Below, in pieces: positions 17,866 to 27,851 of a stretch of DNA of 35,713 bases (position 1 is its first letter; the number at the start of each line of letters is the position of its first letter). The notes under the pieces are model-generated. The model was not told the DNA's origin, did no database searches, and saw only the letters and a list, made by a program, of their open reading frames with translations. The position numbers were made by a program, and so were the translations under genes. Source of the stretch: Gammaproteobacteria bacterium DTU037 (GTDB lineage: Bacteria > Pseudomonadota > Gammaproteobacteria > Pseudomonadales > Pseudomonadaceae); contig LFRZ01000107.1 of assembly GCA_001513025.1 (NCBI GenBank), positions 1 to 35,713 on the forward strand. Direction: 5' to 3'.

Positions 17866-18888
17866 TTACTGGCTAAACCCATTAGGATTGTTTTGCTGCC
17901 AGCGCCAAGTATCACGCATCATATCATCGAGGCTGTGCTTGGCTTTCCAGCCCAGTTCTTGTGCCGCTTTTTTTGGATCGGCCCAGCATTCAGCAATATC
18001 ACCGCTGCGGCGGGGGGCTATTATATAAGGAACGGCGACACCCGCGGCTTGTTCAAAAGCACTGACCATCTGCAAGACGCTATAGCCTTGTCCGGTACCT
18101 AGATTCCAGGTATGCACACCTTGTTCGGTAGCAATGGCGGCCAAGGCTTTTAAGTGGCCATCAGCCAGATCAACCACATGGATATAATCACGCACACCGG
18201 TGCCATCGACGGTTGGGTAATCATCACCGTAAATGGATAGTTTCTGCAGTTTACCCACCGCTACCTGACTGATATAGGGCAGCAGATTGTTTGGAATACC
18301 GTTCGGGTCTTCACCAATCAAGCCACTGCTATGGGCGCCGACCGGATTAAAGTAGCGCAGTACGGCGATACTCCAGCGTGCCTCTGAGAGGCTCAAATCG
18401 CGCAGTATCTCTTCGATCATTAACTTGGAACGACCATAGGGGTTGGTTGGTATGCCGGTAGGGCAGGCTTCACTGATGGGCATCTGTTTAGGCTCGCCAT
18501 AGACTGTGGCGGATGAGCTAAAGACCAGATTAAACACACCGGCCGCGGCCATGGCTTGAAATAACACCACACTGCCGCTGACGTTATTTTCATAATAGGC
18601 TAGCGGTTGCTGGACACTTTCACCCACGGCTTTTAAACCGGCGAAATGCAGTACCGCTTGGATTGAGTGGCGGGCAAAGATGGAGTCGAGTAATTCGCGA
18701 TCACGAATATCACCTTGAATAAAGGTCGCCGCTTTACCGCAAATGCGCTCAACACGGCGCAAGGATTCCAGCGAACTATTGGCGAGGTTATCTAAGATAA
18801 TCACCTCATGGCCTGCTTCAAGCAGAGCTAGAGTGGTGTGTGAGCCGATATAACCCGCGCCGCCGGTAACTAATATGGATTGCTTCAT
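17866..18888 (-). CDS. galE: UDP-glucose 4-epimerase
   Basis: A 340-residue extended short-chain dehydrogenase that interconverts UDP-glucose and UDP-galactose. The NAD-binding loop is GGAGYIGSH (residues 9-17), the serine/threonine site lies in SSSATVYG (124-131), and the catalytic pair is Tyr151 and Lys155 in [11 protein letters not shown]. The length fits bacterial GalE. It begins 22 bases after the stop of the TRAP permease gene, so it is probably transcribed with the TRAP transporter, an association with no obvious metabolic logic. No other nucleotide-sugar or polysaccharide gene is nearby. Confidence 0.93.
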   Translation of the reverse strand: MKQSILVTGGAGYIGSHTTLALLEAGHEVIILDNLANSSLESLRRVERICGKAATFIQGDIRDRELLDSIFARHSIQAVLHFAGLKAVGESVQQPLAYYENNVSGSVVLFQAMAAAGVFNLVFSSSATVYGEPKQMPISEACPTGIPTNPYGRSKLMIEEILRDLSLSEARWSIAVLRYFNPVGAHSSGLIGEDPNGIPNNLLPYISQVAVGKLQKLSIYGDDYPTVDGTGVRDYIHVVDLADGHLKALAAIATEQGVHTWNLGTGQGYSVLQMVSAFEQAAGVAVPYIIAPRRSGDIAECWADPKKAAQELGWKAKHSLDDMMRDTWRWQQNNPNGFSQ

Positions 18889-18910
18889 GCGCTGTTTTCC
18901 CGTCCTTAAA

Positions 18911-21502
18911 TTAATGAGATGTTGGATGATCGTGTGGGTGCTGCTGTGCTGGAATTAAGCGTTTTCTGTGCCATTGCAAAGCACAGACGGCAAACAGTAG
19001 TAATAAGCCGGGAATCCACATAATCTCTTTACGCATCCGGTCAGTGGGCGCGCGTACCAGTACGATTTCTTGATCAAACTCTAAGCCTAAATCTGCCGCT
19101 TGGCTGGCAAAGGCGACCTGATCAACTAGGGTTTTACCATCCTCTTGGATCAACTCTAAACCCAAAGCTTGCATACGCTCTTCGCCGCTGGCACCTGCGG
19201 GTACGGGTAATAACACGACAAACTCGCGTGGCTCACCAAGCTCATCTTCACCTTGTATGCGTAAGCGTAGTTGACTGCCTTCATCGACTTGGCCAAGCGC
19301 TTGGGCCATTTCGCTAGGCGGAATATTTTGGTAGGGGTCATGCACCATATCCATCCAGAAACCGGGTCTGAATAAAGTAAAGGCGACCAGTAACAGCAGG
19401 ATGTTCTCATACCAACGGCTACGGGTGATAAACCAGCCTTGAGTACCTGCAGCAAAAATCAACATGGCCGCAGTGGCAACAATAAAAATCAAAATCCCGT
19501 GCATAAAACCGATGTTAATCAGCAATAAGTCAGTATTAAAGATAAATAGGAACGGCAGTAGTGCGGTACGCAAGCTGTAATAGAAGGCCTGTACCCCCGT
19601 TTTAATTGGGTCACCTTTAGAGACTGCGGCTGCAGCAAATGAGGCCAAACCGACTGGCGGTGTCACGTCGGCCATAATGCCAAAATAGAAGACAAACAGA
19701 TGTACGGCTATCAACGGCACAATTAATCCATTTTGCTGGCCGAGCGTAATAACCACAGGCGCTAATAAGCTGGAAACTACGATGTAGTTGGCGGTAGTAG
19801 GCAGGCCCATACCTAGAATTAAACTGAATACTGCGGTAAAAATCAGCATCAGTAGCAGGTTGCCCATTGAGAGTAATTCAACTAGGTCAGCCAGTACGAG
19901 GCCAACCCCAGTTTGTGATACTGCGCCAACAATGACACCAGCGGCGGCGGTAGCAATACCAATACCAATCATATTACGCGCACCGGCAATCATGCCTTCG
20001 CGCAAGTCAAGCGCACCGTCTAACCAGCCACCATGGTCATAGCTATTATCTTTACGCATCCAAGTCAAAATAGGACGCTGGGTGAGCAAAATAAAGACCA
20101 GCATCACGCTGCCCCAAAATGCCGACAGACCCGGTGATAAGCGTTCAACCATTAGGCACCACACCAACACCACCACCGGTAAGATAAAGTGTAAGCCAGA
20201 CAGTAAAACCGTACGGGTGACCGGTAATTCTTCCAAGGGTTTATCGGGGTCTTCGAGCGGCAGAGGAGGGTTGCTGGCGGCAATTTTTAACAGACCTAAG
20301 TAGGTGATCGCTAATAAAATACCAATGCCTAACAGGGCGTGCTCACCCAGCGCTGGCTTGAGCCAACCAAGGCCGTAGTAAACCACTAAAGAAATGCCGG
20401 AAATTAGCGCAGTACCAAAAGCAAAACCGGTTAATCGACGCAACCAAGGTTTAGGCTGATAATGGCCGATCGGTTGCATGTTTAATTTAAGCGCTTCTAA
20501 ATGCACGATATACAGTAGAGCGATATAGGAAATGGCTGCCGGTAAAAAGGCATGCTTAATGATTTCGACATAAGGAATACCGACGTACTCGACCATTAAA
20601 AACGCTGCTGCACCCATCACTGGCGGCATAATTTGCCCGTTAACCGAGGACGCCACTTCGACGGCACCGGCTTTTTCGGCGGAGAAGCCAACGCGTTTCA
20701 TCATTGGGATAGTGAAAGTGCCGGTGGTCACCACATTGGCGATGGATGAACCGGAAATCATTCCGGTCAAGCCAGATGCGACCACCGCTGCTTTGGCCGG
20801 ACCGCCGCGCATATGACCAAGTAGGCTAAAGGCCAGTTGGATAAAATAGTTACCGGCACCGGCACGCTCTAATAAGGCACCAAACAACACAAACAAAAAT
20901 ACAAAGCTGGTGGACACGCCGAGTGCAATCCCGAATACACCTTCGGTGGTGATCCACTGATGATTGGCTAGAGCGGTAAAACTGACGCCACGATGGGCGA
21001 GCATCTCTGGCATATAAGGGCCAGCAACGCTGTAGGTCAAAAATAGTAAGGCAATAATGGCCAGCGGAGGGCCGAGTGTCCGGCGGGTGGCTTCCAGTAA
21101 TAGCGGAATACCAATGCAAGCCGTGACTAAGTCAAAGGTGGTTAAGCTGCCGGGACGTAAGGCCAGCTCTTGGTAGAAAATAAATAAATAAGCGGCACTG
21201 GCGGCAGCGACTAAGCCCAGCGCAATATCAGCGAATGGTACACGATTACGTGGCGATTTTTTAAAGGCAGGATAGGCTAAAAAAGCTAACAATAGAGCAA
21301 AGGTTAAGTGGATCGAGCGCGTCTCGGTATCGTTAAACACGCCAATACGGAAAATAAATGGCAGCGGTGAAGCAATCCACAGTTGAAACAGTGACCAGAG
21401 CAAAGCAAGGCTGGCGATCACTTGCGCCATAATACCTTCAGGCAAGCGCGCTCCTGAGTCTTGGGCAATCAGTTCTTCGGCGGAAAGATGAGTGTCTGAC
21501 AT
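18911..21502 (-). CDS. TRAP transporter fused permease (TAXI type)
   Basis: An 863-residue multi-pass membrane protein in which the small (DctQ-like) and large (DctM-like) TRAP permease units are fused, as is usual for TAXI-type systems. The DctM-like core is seen in [20 protein letters not shown] (about 242-261), [15 protein letters not shown], and [19 protein letters not shown]. The C-terminal 180 residues, after the last core segments, hold further hydrophobic helices and a soluble stretch resembling the DUF3394 extension of these permeases. It should drive sodium- or proton-coupled uptake of ligand carried by the binding protein encoded just upstream. Such systems usually move dicarboxylates, glutamate or related acids; the ligand here is unknown. 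Confidence 0.9.
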   Translation of the reverse strand: MSDTHLSAEELIAQDSGARLPEGIMAQVIASLALLWSLFQLWIASPLPFIFRIGVFNDTETRSIHLTFALLLAFLAYPAFKKSPRNRVPFADIALGLVAAASAAYLFIFYQELALRPGSLTTFDLVTACIGIPLLLEATRRTLGPPLAIIALLFLTYSVAGPYMPEMLAHRGVSFTALANHQWITTEGVFGIALGVSTSFVFLFVLFGALLERAGAGNYFIQLAFSLLGHMRGGPAKAAVVASGLTGMISGSSIANVVTTGTFTIPMMKRVGFSAEKAGAVEVASSVNGQIMPPVMGAAAFLMVEYVGIPYVEIIKHAFLPAAISYIALLYIVHLEALKLNMQPIGHYQPKPWLRRLTGFAFGTALISGISLVVYYGLGWLKPALGEHALLGIGILLAITYLGLLKIAASNPPLPLEDPDKPLEELPVTRTVLLSGLHFILPVVVLVWCLMVERLSPGLSAFWGSVMLVFILLTQRPILTWMRKDNSYDHGGWLDGALDLREGMIAGARNMIGIGIATAAAGVIVGAVSQTGVGLVLADLVELLSMGNLLLMLIFTAVFSLILGMGLPTTANYIVVSSLLAPVVITLGQQNGLIVPLIAVHLFVFYFGIMADVTPPVGLASFAAAAVSKGDPIKTGVQAFYYSLRTALLPFLFIFNTDLLLINIGFMHGILIFIVATAAMLIFAAGTQGWFITRSRWYENILLLLVAFTLFRPGFWMDMVHDPYQNIPPSEMAQALGQVDEGSQLRLRIQGEDELGEPREFVVLLPVPAGASGEERMQALGLELIQEDGKTLVDQVAFASQAADLGLEFDQEIVLVRAPTDRMRKEIMWIPGLLLLFAVCALQWHRKRLIPAQQHPHDHPTSH

Positions 21503-21531
21503 GGCGGCTAACCTAGTTAAAATCTAAAGAA

Positions 21532-21571
21532 CTCAATATGCCAGCGCGAGGGCGAGCGCCGACATATTGAG
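21532..21571 (-). other. Intercistronic hairpin between TRAP binding-protein and permease genes
   Basis: A perfect 9-bp outer stem (21532-21540 with 21563-21571) encloses a G+C-rich 22-nt inner region that can pair further. It fills the 93-base gap. No strong T-run follows on the minus strand, so it fits better with 3'-end protection of the binding-protein mRNA than with termination. Confidence 0.5.
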
Positions 21572-21595
21572 ATAAGGCAGCTAAGGCGTGCGCTA

Positions 21596-22570
21596 TTACA
21601 ACCAGCCGCGCTCTTTGTAGTAACGTACCGCACCTTCATGCAGCGGCGCGGATAAACCGGCCTCAATCATTTCTTCAGCTTTTAAATCTTTAAAGGCTGG
21701 GTGTAAACGCTTGAAGCGATCCAAGTTGTCAAAGACTGACTTAACCATTTGATAGACCAGGTCAGGACTGACTTTGCTGCTGGTTGAGAGTACCGCTTTA
21801 CCACCAATGGATGGGGTTGGCAGATCATTACCAGTGTAAATGCCACCTGGAATTTCAGCTTTGGTGTAGTAGCTCTTTTCTGCTAATAGAGCATCAATCT
21901 CTGGGCCTGTTACTGGAACCAGCACCGCATCAACGGTGGTGGTCGCTTCTTGAATAGCTCCGTTTGGGTGGCCGACAAAGTAAGTCATGGCATCAATGTT
22001 GTTGTCATTTAGTGCACTGGCTTGCTCAGCAGGTTTGAGTTCAGCGGCTAAGGAGAAAGTTTTACGATCCCAGCCTTTTTTCGCCATGATTTCTTCAAGG
22101 GTGTCGCGTTGACCGGAACCTGGGTTGCCGATATTGACACGCTTACCTTTCAAATCATCAAAGTTGGCAATGTGCGAGTCACGGCGTGCCAGTACGGTGA
22201 AGACTTCACTCTGCAATGAAAACAGTGCGCGCATATCATCCATAGCACCCTCAGCTTCAAATGGCGCTAAGCCTTTCATCGCTTTGTATTGATGGTCGGA
22301 TTGCATGACGCCGAAGTTGAACTCGCCGCTACGGATACCGTTCACGTTGGCTACACCACCGCCACTGGCTGGTGCATTACAACGTACGCCGGTTTTTTTG
22401 CTATCACGATTAATAAAGCGGCAGATCGATTGCCCTGCAACGTAGTACACGCCGGTTTGTCCGCCGGTACCAATGGTGATGTACTTTTCTTCGGCCTGTG
22501 CCATGCCACTTAAGCTTATACCAGCAAGGGTCATGGACAGGGCCCATGCGAGAGTTTTGCTTTTGATCAT
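21596..22570 (-). CDS. TAXI-family TRAP transporter solute-binding protein
   Basis: A 324-residue exported binding protein. The signal peptide ends near residue 26 (AQA). The mature part begins with the TAXI hallmark ITIGTGGQTGVYYVAG and continues with CRFINRD and the SGGGVANVNGIRSGEFNFGVMQSD stretch (family core: GGGVANVNGIRSGEFNFG). Two cysteines near residues 54 and 68 may form a disulphide. It captures substrate in the periplasm for the fused permease. The start at 22570 has AGGAG nine bases upstream; a longer frame from 22585 would put five residues before the signal peptide. It is the first gene of the TRAP-galE unit. Confidence 0.92.
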   Translation of the reverse strand: MIKSKTLAWALSMTLAGISLSGMAQAEEKYITIGTGGQTGVYYVAGQSICRFINRDSKKTGVRCNAPASGGGVANVNGIRSGEFNFGVMQSDHQYKAMKGLAPFEAEGAMDDMRALFSLQSEVFTVLARRDSHIANFDDLKGKRVNIGNPGSGQRDTLEEIMAKKGWDRKTFSLAAELKPAEQASALNDNNIDAMTYFVGHPNGAIQEATTTVDAVLVPVTGPEIDALLAEKSYYTKAEIPGGIYTGNDLPTPSIGGKAVLSTSSKVSPDLVYQMVKSVFDNLDRFKRLHPAFKDLKAEEMIEAGLSAPLHEGAVRYYKERGWL

Positions 22571-22701
22571 GGGAATTCTCCTCAATTATTATAAACACCG
22601 CGCGCAACAAGGGCCGTTGAGCGTTGTGTTGCAAGTCGTCGTGTGTATCTTAACCCACCACAACATTTCTGCACTTTAATGGCTTTCTACACTAAAGACT
22701 A

Positions 22702-24012
22702 TTAGCTTAAGGTTTTGCGGAAAACTTTAGAGTTACGCTGAAAGTTATACATAGATGCTTTTGCGCTGGGTAGCTGCTCCAGTGCACAGGCCTGAAAACC
22801 GCGTTCTTGAAACCAATGTGCGGTGCGAGTGGTCAGGACAAACAGTGAGTCGAGTTCTAGCGCGCGCGCGCGGCGCTCAATACGCTCAAGTAATATATCG
22901 CCATGTCCACCATGGCGATAATCTGGATGCACGGCCAAACAGGCCAACTCACCAGTGGCTTGCTCAGGGAAAGGGTAGAGTGCGGCACAGGCAATAATTA
23001 AACCATCGCGCTCCACAATACTGAACTGGGTGATTTCACGTTCAATTAAATCCCGTGAACGTCGCACCAAAATGCCTTGTTCTTCCAGGGGGCGGATTAA
23101 CTCTAATAAACCGCCGACGTCTTCAATTTGTGCTTCACGTACTTGCTCAAATTGACCTTGATCGACCAAGGTACCGCCACCATCACGGGTGAACATCTCG
23201 GTAAGTAAGGCACCATCGAGCTGATAGCTGATGATATGACAGCGTGCTACGCCACCACGACAGGCGCTGACCGCGGCTTGTAATAACTCCGCTTGCTCAA
23301 GCTGTTTATGGGTTTTAAAACGCTGAATATGTTGCTCGGCTTGCTGCGCCGGTAACTCGCGAATGAGTTGTCCTGTGCTATCTAACAAGCCTTGCTCTGA
23401 GCTAAAAAGCAGCAGTTTATCTGCTTTGAGTTCAATGGCGGCGCGCGTGGCAATATCTTCACAGGCGAGGTTAAAAGTCTCGCCTGTGGGTGAATACCCC
23501 ATGGGTGGCAACAGAACAATGCTGCGATCATCCAATAAACGCTTAATTCCTTTGCTATCAATGCGGCGTACTTCACCAGTGTGTTGATAATCCACACCAC
23601 CGATCACACCTAGGGGTCTGGCTGTGACTAAATTACCGCCAGCGACTCTTAAGCGTGCACCTTGCATTGGTGAGGCGGCCATATCCATGGATAAGCGTGC
23701 TTCTATCGCGGCGCGGAGTTGACCAACTGCATCTAAGACACAGCTGAGTGTCGCCGCGTCAGTGATGCGTAAGTCTTGATGGTAGTGTGATTCTAAGCCT
23801 TGCGCAGTTAAGCGTGCTTCAATTTGAGGGCGTGAGCCAAACACGAGCACCAAGCGCACACCCAAGCTGTGTAGCAGCACCAGATCGTGGACTGTATTGC
23901 CAAAGTTTTCATGGGCAATACTTTCACCAGGCAGCATCACGACAAAGGTGCGTTCACGGTGCGCATTGATATACGGCGATGAATGGCGGAGCGAGTTAAC
24001 GTAATCGTGCAT
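22702..24012 (-). CDS. argA: Amino-acid N-acetyltransferase (N-acetylglutamate synthase)
   Basis: A 436-residue protein that acetylates glutamate with acetyl-CoA, the first step of arginine synthesis. The N-terminal amino-acid-kinase-like domain (about 1-290) binds arginine for feedback inhibition in this family; LRVAGGNLVTARPLG and IVLLPPMGYSPTGE are conserved parts. The C-terminal GNAT domain (about 290-436) has the acetyl-CoA loop HPDYRHGGHGD and the final YNFQRNSKVF segment. It matches Pseudomonas ArgA nearly end to end from the first residues (YVNSLRHSSPYINAHRERTF). It is flanked by the pit terminator upstream and is probably monocistronic. Confidence 0.95.
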   Translation of the reverse strand: MHDYVNSLRHSSPYINAHRERTFVVMLPGESIAHENFGNTVHDLVLLHSLGVRLVLVFGSRPQIEARLTAQGLESHYHQDLRITDAATLSCVLDAVGQLRAAIEARLSMDMAASPMQGARLRVAGGNLVTARPLGVIGGVDYQHTGEVRRIDSKGIKRLLDDRSIVLLPPMGYSPTGETFNLACEDIATRAAIELKADKLLLFSSEQGLLDSTGQLIRELPAQQAEQHIQRFKTHKQLEQAELLQAAVSACRGGVARCHIISYQLDGALLTEMFTRDGGGTLVDQGQFEQVREAQIEDVGGLLELIRPLEEQGILVRRSRDLIEREITQFSIVERDGLIIACAALYPFPEQATGELACLAVHPDYRHGGHGDILLERIERRARALELDSLFVLTTRTAHWFQERGFQACALEQLPSAKASMYNFQRNSKVFRKTLS

Positions 24013-24091
24013 GAGTGCGTCCAGTCATGGCGACAGCTAAGGGATTATAAGTGTTTAGAGTAGTTGGCTGTCACTGCATAGAACAGTGCTG

Positions 24092-24128
24092 TTTTTTCAG
24101 GCAATGCGCAAGGCACTGCCTGAAAAAA
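24092..24128 (-). terminator. Intrinsic terminator after the pit operon
   Basis: A perfect 12-bp stem (24092-24103 with 24117-24128, loop 13 nt) has TTTTTT as its 3' end on the minus strand. It lies 15 bases beyond the pit stop and before the argA start. Confidence 0.85.
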
Positions 24129-24142
24129 CCCAGTGTTTAGTA

Positions 24143-25408
24143 TTATAAAAAGATTAATTTTAAAATACTAAAGAATACGATCGCGAGGAACGCACCCGCA
24201 GGCAAGGTAATTGCCCAAGACATAAAGATTGAGCCAATCACGCGAAGATTCAGCGCACCAATACCGCGCGCTAAACCAATACCTAAGACCGCACCAACCA
24301 GAGTGTGGGTCGTCGATACCGGTAAGCCAATGGCTGATGCACCGACCACGGTTGACGCGGTAGCTAGCTCTGCAGCAAAGCCACGACTTGGCGTCAGTTC
24401 AGTAATACCACGGCCAACAGTGGCAATAATCTTATAACCGTAGGTAGCCAAACCAACCACAATACCCACTGCACCCAAGAGCAGAACCCAGGCCGGAACT
24501 GCTGATTTAGCCGTCAGTTCAGCGACGCCGTTACTTTGAATGACACCGGCAATCGCCGCTAAAGGACCGACTGCGTTAGCCACATCGTTAGCGCCGTGGG
24601 CGAACGCCATAGAGCAGGCGGTGAAAATCATTAAGGTGGCAAAGACTTTTTCCACGCTGGCAAAGTAGGTGCTGCGATTAGCATCGGGCGCAATTTGTAC
24701 TCGGCGCAGTAGAACGATGCCTAGCAGCATCACTAAGATGCCAACACCCACAGCGAGTACCACGCTTTGTTCGCTATTAATCTCTAGACCAACATGCTTG
24801 AGCCCTTTAGATAGGGTCATTAAGGCGACCATAAAACCGGTCAGAAACATATAAAAAGGCACGTAGCGCTTGGCGTTCTCAAATGGGTTATCAGTATTGA
24901 TAATCAGCTTTTGTACACTGACGAATAAACCAAAAGCTAAAACACCGGATAAGAAGGGTGTCACAACCCAGCTGGCAGTGATCGGCAGAATCGCGCTCCA
25001 GTGCACCGCATCAAAGGACACCCCAAAGGCAGCAAAGCCCACTACAGCACCAATGATGGTGTGTGTAGTGGATACTGGCCAGCCTCTATTGGTGGCAATC
25101 AACAGCCAAGTACCAGAGGCAAGTAGTGCTGACATCATCCCTAGGACCAGCAAATCTGCGGTCATGACATCAATATCGACAATACCGTTTTTAATGGTTT
25201 CGGTAACCTCGCCTCCGGCTAAATAAGCACCGCAGAACTCAAACACCATTGCCACAACAATAGCTTGCTTGATGGTGAGTGCACCTGATCCCACTGATGT
25301 ACCCATGGCATTGGCAACATCATTGGCACCGACGCCCCAAGCCATAAAAAAACCAAAGAGACAGGCTAGAACTAAAAGTATAAAGCCGTAGTCTGTTAAA
25401 AGAGCCAT
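24143..25408 (-). CDS. pit: Low-affinity inorganic phosphate transporter, Pit family
   Basis: A 421-residue membrane protein with ten to twelve hydrophobic segments and the internal duplication of Pit transporters. The paired signatures are WGVGANDVANAMGTSVGS near the N-terminus and FAHGANDVANAVGPLAA in the second half. GWPVSTTHTIIGAVVG and GLPVSTTHTLVGAVLG also repeat. It imports phosphate, usually as a metal-phosphate complex, with protons. It lies 37 bases after a DUF47 gene, the usual partner, and is the last gene before a terminator. Confidence 0.93.
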   Translation of the reverse strand: MALLTDYGFILLVLACLFGFFMAWGVGANDVANAMGTSVGSGALTIKQAIVVAMVFEFCGAYLAGGEVTETIKNGIVDIDVMTADLLVLGMMSALLASGTWLLIATNRGWPVSTTHTIIGAVVGFAAFGVSFDAVHWSAILPITASWVVTPFLSGVLAFGLFVSVQKLIINTDNPFENAKRYVPFYMFLTGFMVALMTLSKGLKHVGLEINSEQSVVLAVGVGILVMLLGIVLLRRVQIAPDANRSTYFASVEKVFATLMIFTACSMAFAHGANDVANAVGPLAAIAGVIQSNGVAELTAKSAVPAWVLLLGAVGIVVGLATYGYKIIATVGRGITELTPSRGFAAELATASTVVGASAIGLPVSTTHTLVGAVLGIGLARGIGALNLRVIGSIFMSWAITLPAGAFLAIVFFSILKLIFL

Positions 25409-25445
25409 AAAAAATCCGCTTGTTTCATGTGGGGCGAGCTAAATG

Positions 25446-26123
25446 TCAGCGCGCAAGCAATTGTTCCAGTCGGTTGCCGATGCGCTCAGCGCGGTCAGCC
25501 ACATCACCAATCCATTCGATAATGGTGTAGAGAAACATAACATCGACAGGCGGCATCTCTTTTTCCAACTTAAAGAGTGTGCGGCGCACTTCAATTTGCA
25601 TCCGGTCGGTGTCGTGTTCAATGTCTTCAAGGACTTCGATCATGGCGGTGACACGATTAACTTCGCGGTTACCAAATCCTGTTTCAAGGATTTCGTCCAG
25701 CTCATTCATTGCCGTGAGCGCTTGCTCACTGGCATCGACAACGCGCTGCACAAAGGCAAGAATCATCGGTTGTAATGGCTGTGGGATGGTCATTTGACGG
25801 CCCAGCATTAGCCCCGCAATGTCTTTTGCGCGGTTGGCGACTTTGTCCTGTACACTGAGCAGTTCTAGTAAGTCAGAACGTGGTACCGGTAAAAAGAGAC
25901 TTTTAGGTAGGTGAATACGCACATTGCGCTTGAGTTTATCGGCTTCTTTTTCCAGCCGAGACATCTCTTGCTGCACAAGCTCAACGCGTGCCCAGTCTTC
26001 CGCAATCACGGCTTGAAAGAAAGGCACCAAATTTGAAGCACATTCATGTGCTTTGGCAATATGTTGCTGCATCGGCCCAATGGGCGAACGACCAAACAAA
26101 CTAACAAACGGGTTTATCGACAT
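25446..26123 (-). CDS. DUF47 / PhoU-like accessory protein of the Pit transporter
   Basis: A 225-residue all-helical protein of the DUF47 (TIGR00153) family, distantly related to PhoU. The beginning NPFVSLFGRSPIGPMQQH and the helix ending LPKSLFLPVPRSDLLELL are conserved. Helices rich in Glu and Asp (about 35-55 and 150-185) may bind metals as in PhoU. It is co-transcribed with pit and thought to regulate transport in this gene pair. No clear ribosome-binding site precedes the ATG at 26123, so translation may be weak. It diverges from the CYTH-CHAD gene over 104 bases. Confidence 0.9.
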   Translation of the reverse strand: MSINPFVSLFGRSPIGPMQQHIAKAHECASNLVPFFQAVIAEDWARVELVQQEMSRLEKEADKLKRNVRIHLPKSLFLPVPRSDLLELLSVQDKVANRAKDIAGLMLGRQMTIPQPLQPMILAFVQRVVDASEQALTAMNELDEILETGFGNREVNRVTAMIEVLEDIEHDTDRMQIEVRRTLFKLEKEMPPVDVMFLYTIIEWIGDVADRAERIGNRLEQLLAR

Positions 26124-26227
26124 AGAGAGCTGCGCTCGGTTAGCAATGACAGCGTAGATTATACGATGCCGTCATAGGGTTCGGCCAGCATAGCGATAGA
26201 CTAGCAACAATTTGAATTGAGAATACC

Positions 26228-27592
26228 ATGGCTAAAGAAACCGAAATAAAGCTACGAATCAGCCCTGCAAGCCTTGCTACGCTGCGTGAACACCCCAGTT
26301 TAGCTGCGCGTGGCGTGGGCCAGTGGCAGACCAGTGAACTGCTTAATCGGTATTACGATACCGCTGATTTTGCCTTGGCTAACAGCCAAGTCGCACTACG
26401 CATTCGTCGTGATGGCGAGCAATTGATCCAAACCCTGAAAAGTAAAGGGGCGAGTGTCGCAGGATTATCCGAACGTAATGAGTTCGACTGGTCTTTAAAA
26501 AGCAACCGTTTGGTACTCAGCCATTTAGATGACAATTGCTGGCCAGAGAGTTTGCGTGAGCTGGATAAAAAGCAACTGAAAGCAGTGTTTAACACAGATT
26601 TTAAACGTCAATTTGCTGAGTTACGCTGGTTACGTGATGGCGTGGCAACTGTGGTTGAGGTGGCGCTGGATCAAGGTCTAGTGATTGCCGAACAGCAGCA
26701 AGAAGACATCTGTGAAGTGGAGCTGGAGTTGCGTGAAGGCAATCCGTTGGCCTTGTTTGAGCTGGCGCTGGAATTGGCCGCCGACGTGGCTTTGATGCCC
26801 TGCGATATCAGTAAGGCCGAACGTGGTTATCGTTTATTTGATGGCAACAGCTACAGTGTCACTGCAGATGCTGCGCAATTGAGCGCTGAGATGCCATTAG
26901 ACGATGCCTTTGCTGCGATTGCTTGGCAGTTACTGGGTAGCAGTCAGCGACTGGCTGAGCAATACCGTTTTAATGGTCACTGGAAGTTGTTGGAGCAATG
27001 GCTGCAGCAGTTAGTTAATTTGCGTGCTTTGTTAGCCAGTCTTGGACAGGCCATGCCGCGCAACACCAGCAGTGCTTTACGCGAGCAATTGGATGCGCTG
27101 ATTAATGATTGGCGTGTGCGTATTCTGGCCGGTACTGACGAGCAAAGTGTTCGCGAAGCGACGCCGCTAGAGTTTGCCGCTGAATTAAATAATACCCGTT
27201 GGGGCGTGCTCTCATTGCAGATGGCGCTTTGGCTGCAAAATAAAGAATGGCAGAGCAAACGTACCACTCGCGGTGCTCGTCAAGGCACAGCAGCTTTGCA
27301 GAACTGGTTATTGCAGTTCTTAAAAGACGAAGCAAAGGCGTTACAGGTGCATCGTTATATGCGTCAGCCAGAAGACTTGGCCGAACAAGTGCCGCGTATT
27401 GAGCGCTTGTTAGTTTGGTTACAGACCGCGCGTCATATAACAGAGCTGGTGGATAGCGATCGCTTATTTGGTGTGTTGCGCGAGTTGCACAGCATCGCCT
27501 TACAGCCGCTGGATGCTGAAGCTTTAGTCGCACGCCGCGAGCATTTAGGGCATGTGCTGACCCTTAATGCGTGGAAGCAGTTGTTGCGTTAA
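26228..27592 (+). CDS. CYTH-CHAD domain protein, probable inorganic triphosphatase
   Basis: A 454-residue two-domain protein. The N-terminal CYTH domain (about 1-205) opens with the ExExK motif (Glu4, Glu6, Lys8) and has the LRIRRDG and EVELELREG segments of triphosphate-tunnel enzymes. The C-terminal half (about 225-450) is a helical CHAD domain, a polyphosphate-binding module, though somewhat degenerate. This architecture is that of E. coli YgiF, a tripolyphosphatase. It lies divergently from the DUF47-pit pair, an arrangement I recall from Pseudomonas, which supports a link to phosphate or polyphosphate handling. Confidence 0.88.
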   Translation: MAKETEIKLRISPASLATLREHPSLAARGVGQWQTSELLNRYYDTADFALANSQVALRIRRDGEQLIQTLKSKGASVAGLSERNEFDWSLKSNRLVLSHLDDNCWPESLRELDKKQLKAVFNTDFKRQFAELRWLRDGVATVVEVALDQGLVIAEQQQEDICEVELELREGNPLALFELALELAADVALMPCDISKAERGYRLFDGNSYSVTADAAQLSAEMPLDDAFAAIAWQLLGSSQRLAEQYRFNGHWKLLEQWLQQLVNLRALLASLGQAMPRNTSSALREQLDALINDWRVRILAGTDEQSVREATPLEFAAELNNTRWGVLSLQMALWLQNKEWQSKRTTRGARQGTAALQNWLLQFLKDEAKALQVHRYMRQPEDLAEQVPRIERLLVWLQTARHITELVDSDRLFGVLRELHSIALQPLDAEALVARREHLGHVLTLNAWKQLLR

Positions 27593-27851
27593 ATTGGGTC
27601 ATTAACGCTGCAGGGTGTCTATGCCTAGCACAGCCTGTAGCGAATGGTTCGAGCGCTTAACTAGGACAACTATGTCGTCTACTGTGCCTGATTGCTTGCT
27701 GGGTTTAAATAAAGACTTGGTTCAGCTGGTGACGTAGGGGCACACGAATAAATCCTGCGGGTGACGCCGCAAAGTCAGAAAAATAACACATGCCTTTTAC
27801 CGCACGCACCCTATAATCAAAACTTAACTTTGCTGCTGGGATGGGTGTGTT
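27593..27851 (+). promoter_or_regulatory. Intergenic region with a consensus -10 before the stomatin gene
   Basis: Of the 259 bases, the clear element is TATAAT at 27812-27817, about 35 bases before the downstream start. No good -35 lies 16-18 bases before it. An imperfect inverted repeat at about 27608-27642 follows the CYTH-CHAD gene but has no T-run. I see no gene in this stretch. Confidence 0.4.

Noticed and set aside
26977-27533. Two minus-strand frames of 96 and 143 codons opposite the CYTH-CHAD gene.
   Set aside because: Antisense shadows with no ribosome-binding sites and no recognisable domains.
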